Below are positions 12,840 to 13,790 of a stretch of DNA of 13,790 bases, one piece after another. The position numbers and the translations under genes are program-made. Numbering within the stretch: the stretch's first letter is position 1; each line of letters starts with the position of its first letter. The notes under the pieces are model-generated. The model was not told the DNA's origin and ran no database searches. It saw only the letters and a program-made list of their open reading frames with translations. The stretch comes from JBEGTT01 sp041179245. Lineage in GTDB: Bacteria > Pseudomonadota > Gammaproteobacteria > Burkholderiales > Rhodocyclaceae. The DNA is taken from contig JBEGTT010000029.1 of NCBI GenBank assembly GCA_041179245.1, forward strand, positions 1-13,790, read 5' to 3'.

Positions 12840-13790
12840 AATCATTGTTCTGGCTCATCCTTCTTGCCGCAGGGGCAACTGCCGCTGCCATTGGCGCATT
12901 GGGTAACGGGGGATATGCCCTGTTGGTGCTTCCGCCTTGGCGAATTGAAGTGTCACTCAACTTTTTGCCGATTCTCTTAGTTGCTGCCTTCTTTGCATTC
13001 CATGCGGTTTTACGCGCTTACTCGCTACTTCGGCAACTACCAACCCAAGCGCGTAACTACCAGCAACATCGCCAACTATTGCAGTCCCACCAAACCCTTT
13101 TTCTGGCTAATCGCCTACTGTTTGAGGGGCGGGTTGGACAAGCGCTTAAAAAAGCCTCCGAAGCCTACTTGGCCGGGGCGCCGAAAGGGCTGGCTTCCTT
13201 AATCGCCGCTCGTGCAGCGCAACGGATGCGGAACCGGGATCTTGTAGAACCTTGGGTAGAGCGCGCCATAAAAGATGACCCTGATAGCGCAGCCGCAGCC
13301 CTCATGTTGCTAGCCGAGACCCAAATTGACCAGCATCGCTTTGAAGCCGCCCTGCAGACGCTAGAAAAATTACAGAAAAGCGTGGGACGACATTTTGCGG
13401 CGCAACGACTTGAGATGCGCGCTCGTCAAGGACTTGACGATTGGCACAATGCTCTACGTTTAGCTCGACAACTTGAAAAACGGGAAGCCATCACCGAACA
13501 ACACGCTCGCACGATTCAAATCAAAGCGCATCAGGAAATTGTGCGTCGCTGGGAAAAGGATGCTTCCAGCTTGCTGACCTATTTACGCAAAATCCCCGAA
13601 GATGAAAAAAGCCCTCAGTTAGTACAGATCGCCGCTGTCGCACTCAGCCAAATGGCGGCAGACACAGCGGCCGAAAAACTGCTGGAATCCTGGCTTGATG
13701 AGCAAGCAGATGGCCCTTGGCACAACGAACTGGTGGCGCTGTATGGCAAGCTGCCGGGGCAAGATGTCACGCGCCGGATTGCCCGCGCTG
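12836..13790 (+). CDS. hemY: HemY-type membrane protein with TPR-like repeats (cut by right edge)
   Basis: This is the proteobacterial HemY, unrelated to the Bacillus protoporphyrinogen oxidase of the same name; its role in late heme synthesis is not settled. The frame is open from the ATG at 12836, which overlaps the hemX stop, to the window edge: 318 codons and one base. Two membrane helices lie at about 4-22 and 42-62, separated by the family segment GNGGYALLVLPPWRIEVSLN. From about residue 75 the protein is helical, with TPR-like pairs such as NRLLFEGRVGQALKKASEAY and DPDSAAAALMLLAETQIDQH. The visible part covers the N-terminal HemY domain and most of a usual length near 400. Order hemC-hemD-hemX-hemY supports the call. 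Confidence 0.9.
   Translation, partial: MKSLFWLILLAAGATAAAIGALGNGGYALLVLPPWRIEVSLNFLPILLVAAFFAFHAVLRAYSLLRQLPTQARNYQQHRQLLQSHQTLFLANRLLFEGRVGQALKKASEAYLAGAPKGLASLIAARAAQRMRNRDLVEPWVERAIKDDPDSAAAALMLLAETQIDQHRFEAALQTLEKLQKSVGRHFAAQRLEMRARQGLDDWHNALRLARQLEKREAITEQHARTIQIKAHQEIVRRWEKDASSLLTYLRKIPEDEKSPQLVQIAAVALSQMAADTAAEKLLESWLDEQADGPWHNELVALYGKLPGQDVTRRIARA

Noticed and set aside
12981..13202. Plus-strand 73-codon open frame inside hemY
   Set aside because: It is a different frame of the real hemY, which is open from 12836 to the window edge with the expected membrane helices.
12836..13790. Naming hemY a protoporphyrinogen oxidase
   Set aside because: There is no FAD-binding GxGxxG motif at the N-terminus. 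Two membrane helices and TPR-like repeats show it is the unrelated proteobacterial HemY.

Overview
This window looks like a piece of a betaproteobacterial chromosome of intermediate GC content. The ribosomal protein S12, EF-G, HemC and TolQ sequences are of proteobacterial type, and the S12 protein in particular reads like betaproteobacterial S12 (N-terminus MPTINQLVRKPR, C-terminus SRSKYGAKRPKAA). The order tolQRAB-pal-cpoB-queE-queC and the hemC-hemD-hemX-hemY cluster also fit that class. I cannot place the order or genus from the sequence alone. The content is core housekeeping. I see no insertion sequence, prophage, CRISPR array, tRNA, rRNA or defence genes, and no stretch of 300 bases without a gene. 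The largest gaps are 197 bp (9786-9982) and 181 bp (3203-3383).

Layout: everything from 9785 down to 1 is on the minus strand, and everything from 9983 to the right edge is on the plus strand. In minus-strand reading order, the first block is ybgC-tolQ-tolR-tolA-tolB-pal-cpoB (9785 to 4742), the cell-envelope Tol-Pal system. It runs straight into queE-queC (4724 to 3384), two steps of 7-deazaguanine (preQ0/queuosine) synthesis. A terminator-like hairpin overlaps the queC stop codon, and a near-consensus promoter follows at once. That promoter drives the streptomycin (str) operon rpsL-rpsG-fusA-tuf (3202 to the left edge), which encodes S12, S7, EF-G and the first 36 residues of EF-Tu. On the other side, divergent from ybgC, lies hemC-hemD-hemX-hemY, which encodes two enzymes from porphobilinogen to uroporphyrinogen III and two membrane proteins of the heme cluster. 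hemY is cut by the right edge.

How the parts work together: TolQ/TolR form the inner-membrane proton-driven motor. TolA spans the periplasm, TolB and the lipoprotein Pal link to the outer membrane and peptidoglycan, CpoB coordinates this with wall synthesis, and YbgC is a cytoplasmic thioesterase. Genes overlap by 4 bp or lie a few bases apart, so a single transcript through queC is likely. The str operon genes have strong Shine-Dalgarno sequences, while several tol, que and hem genes have weak or none.

The most unusual points are these. (1) hemD and hemX lie in the same reading frame, separated by one TAA followed by 15 uninterrupted sense codons that include a threefold Ala-x-Tyr repeat; this suggests a split HemD-HemX fusion or a readthrough site. 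(2) Tandem hairpins fill the rpsL-rpsG gap, where S7 autoregulates in E. coli. (3) The str operon sits behind queC, not behind rpoBC, with a terminator and promoter back to back. (4) TolA is short, with a Lys/Pro/Glu repeat rod and a changed transmembrane SHLS motif. I found no evidence for an undescribed multi-gene system.
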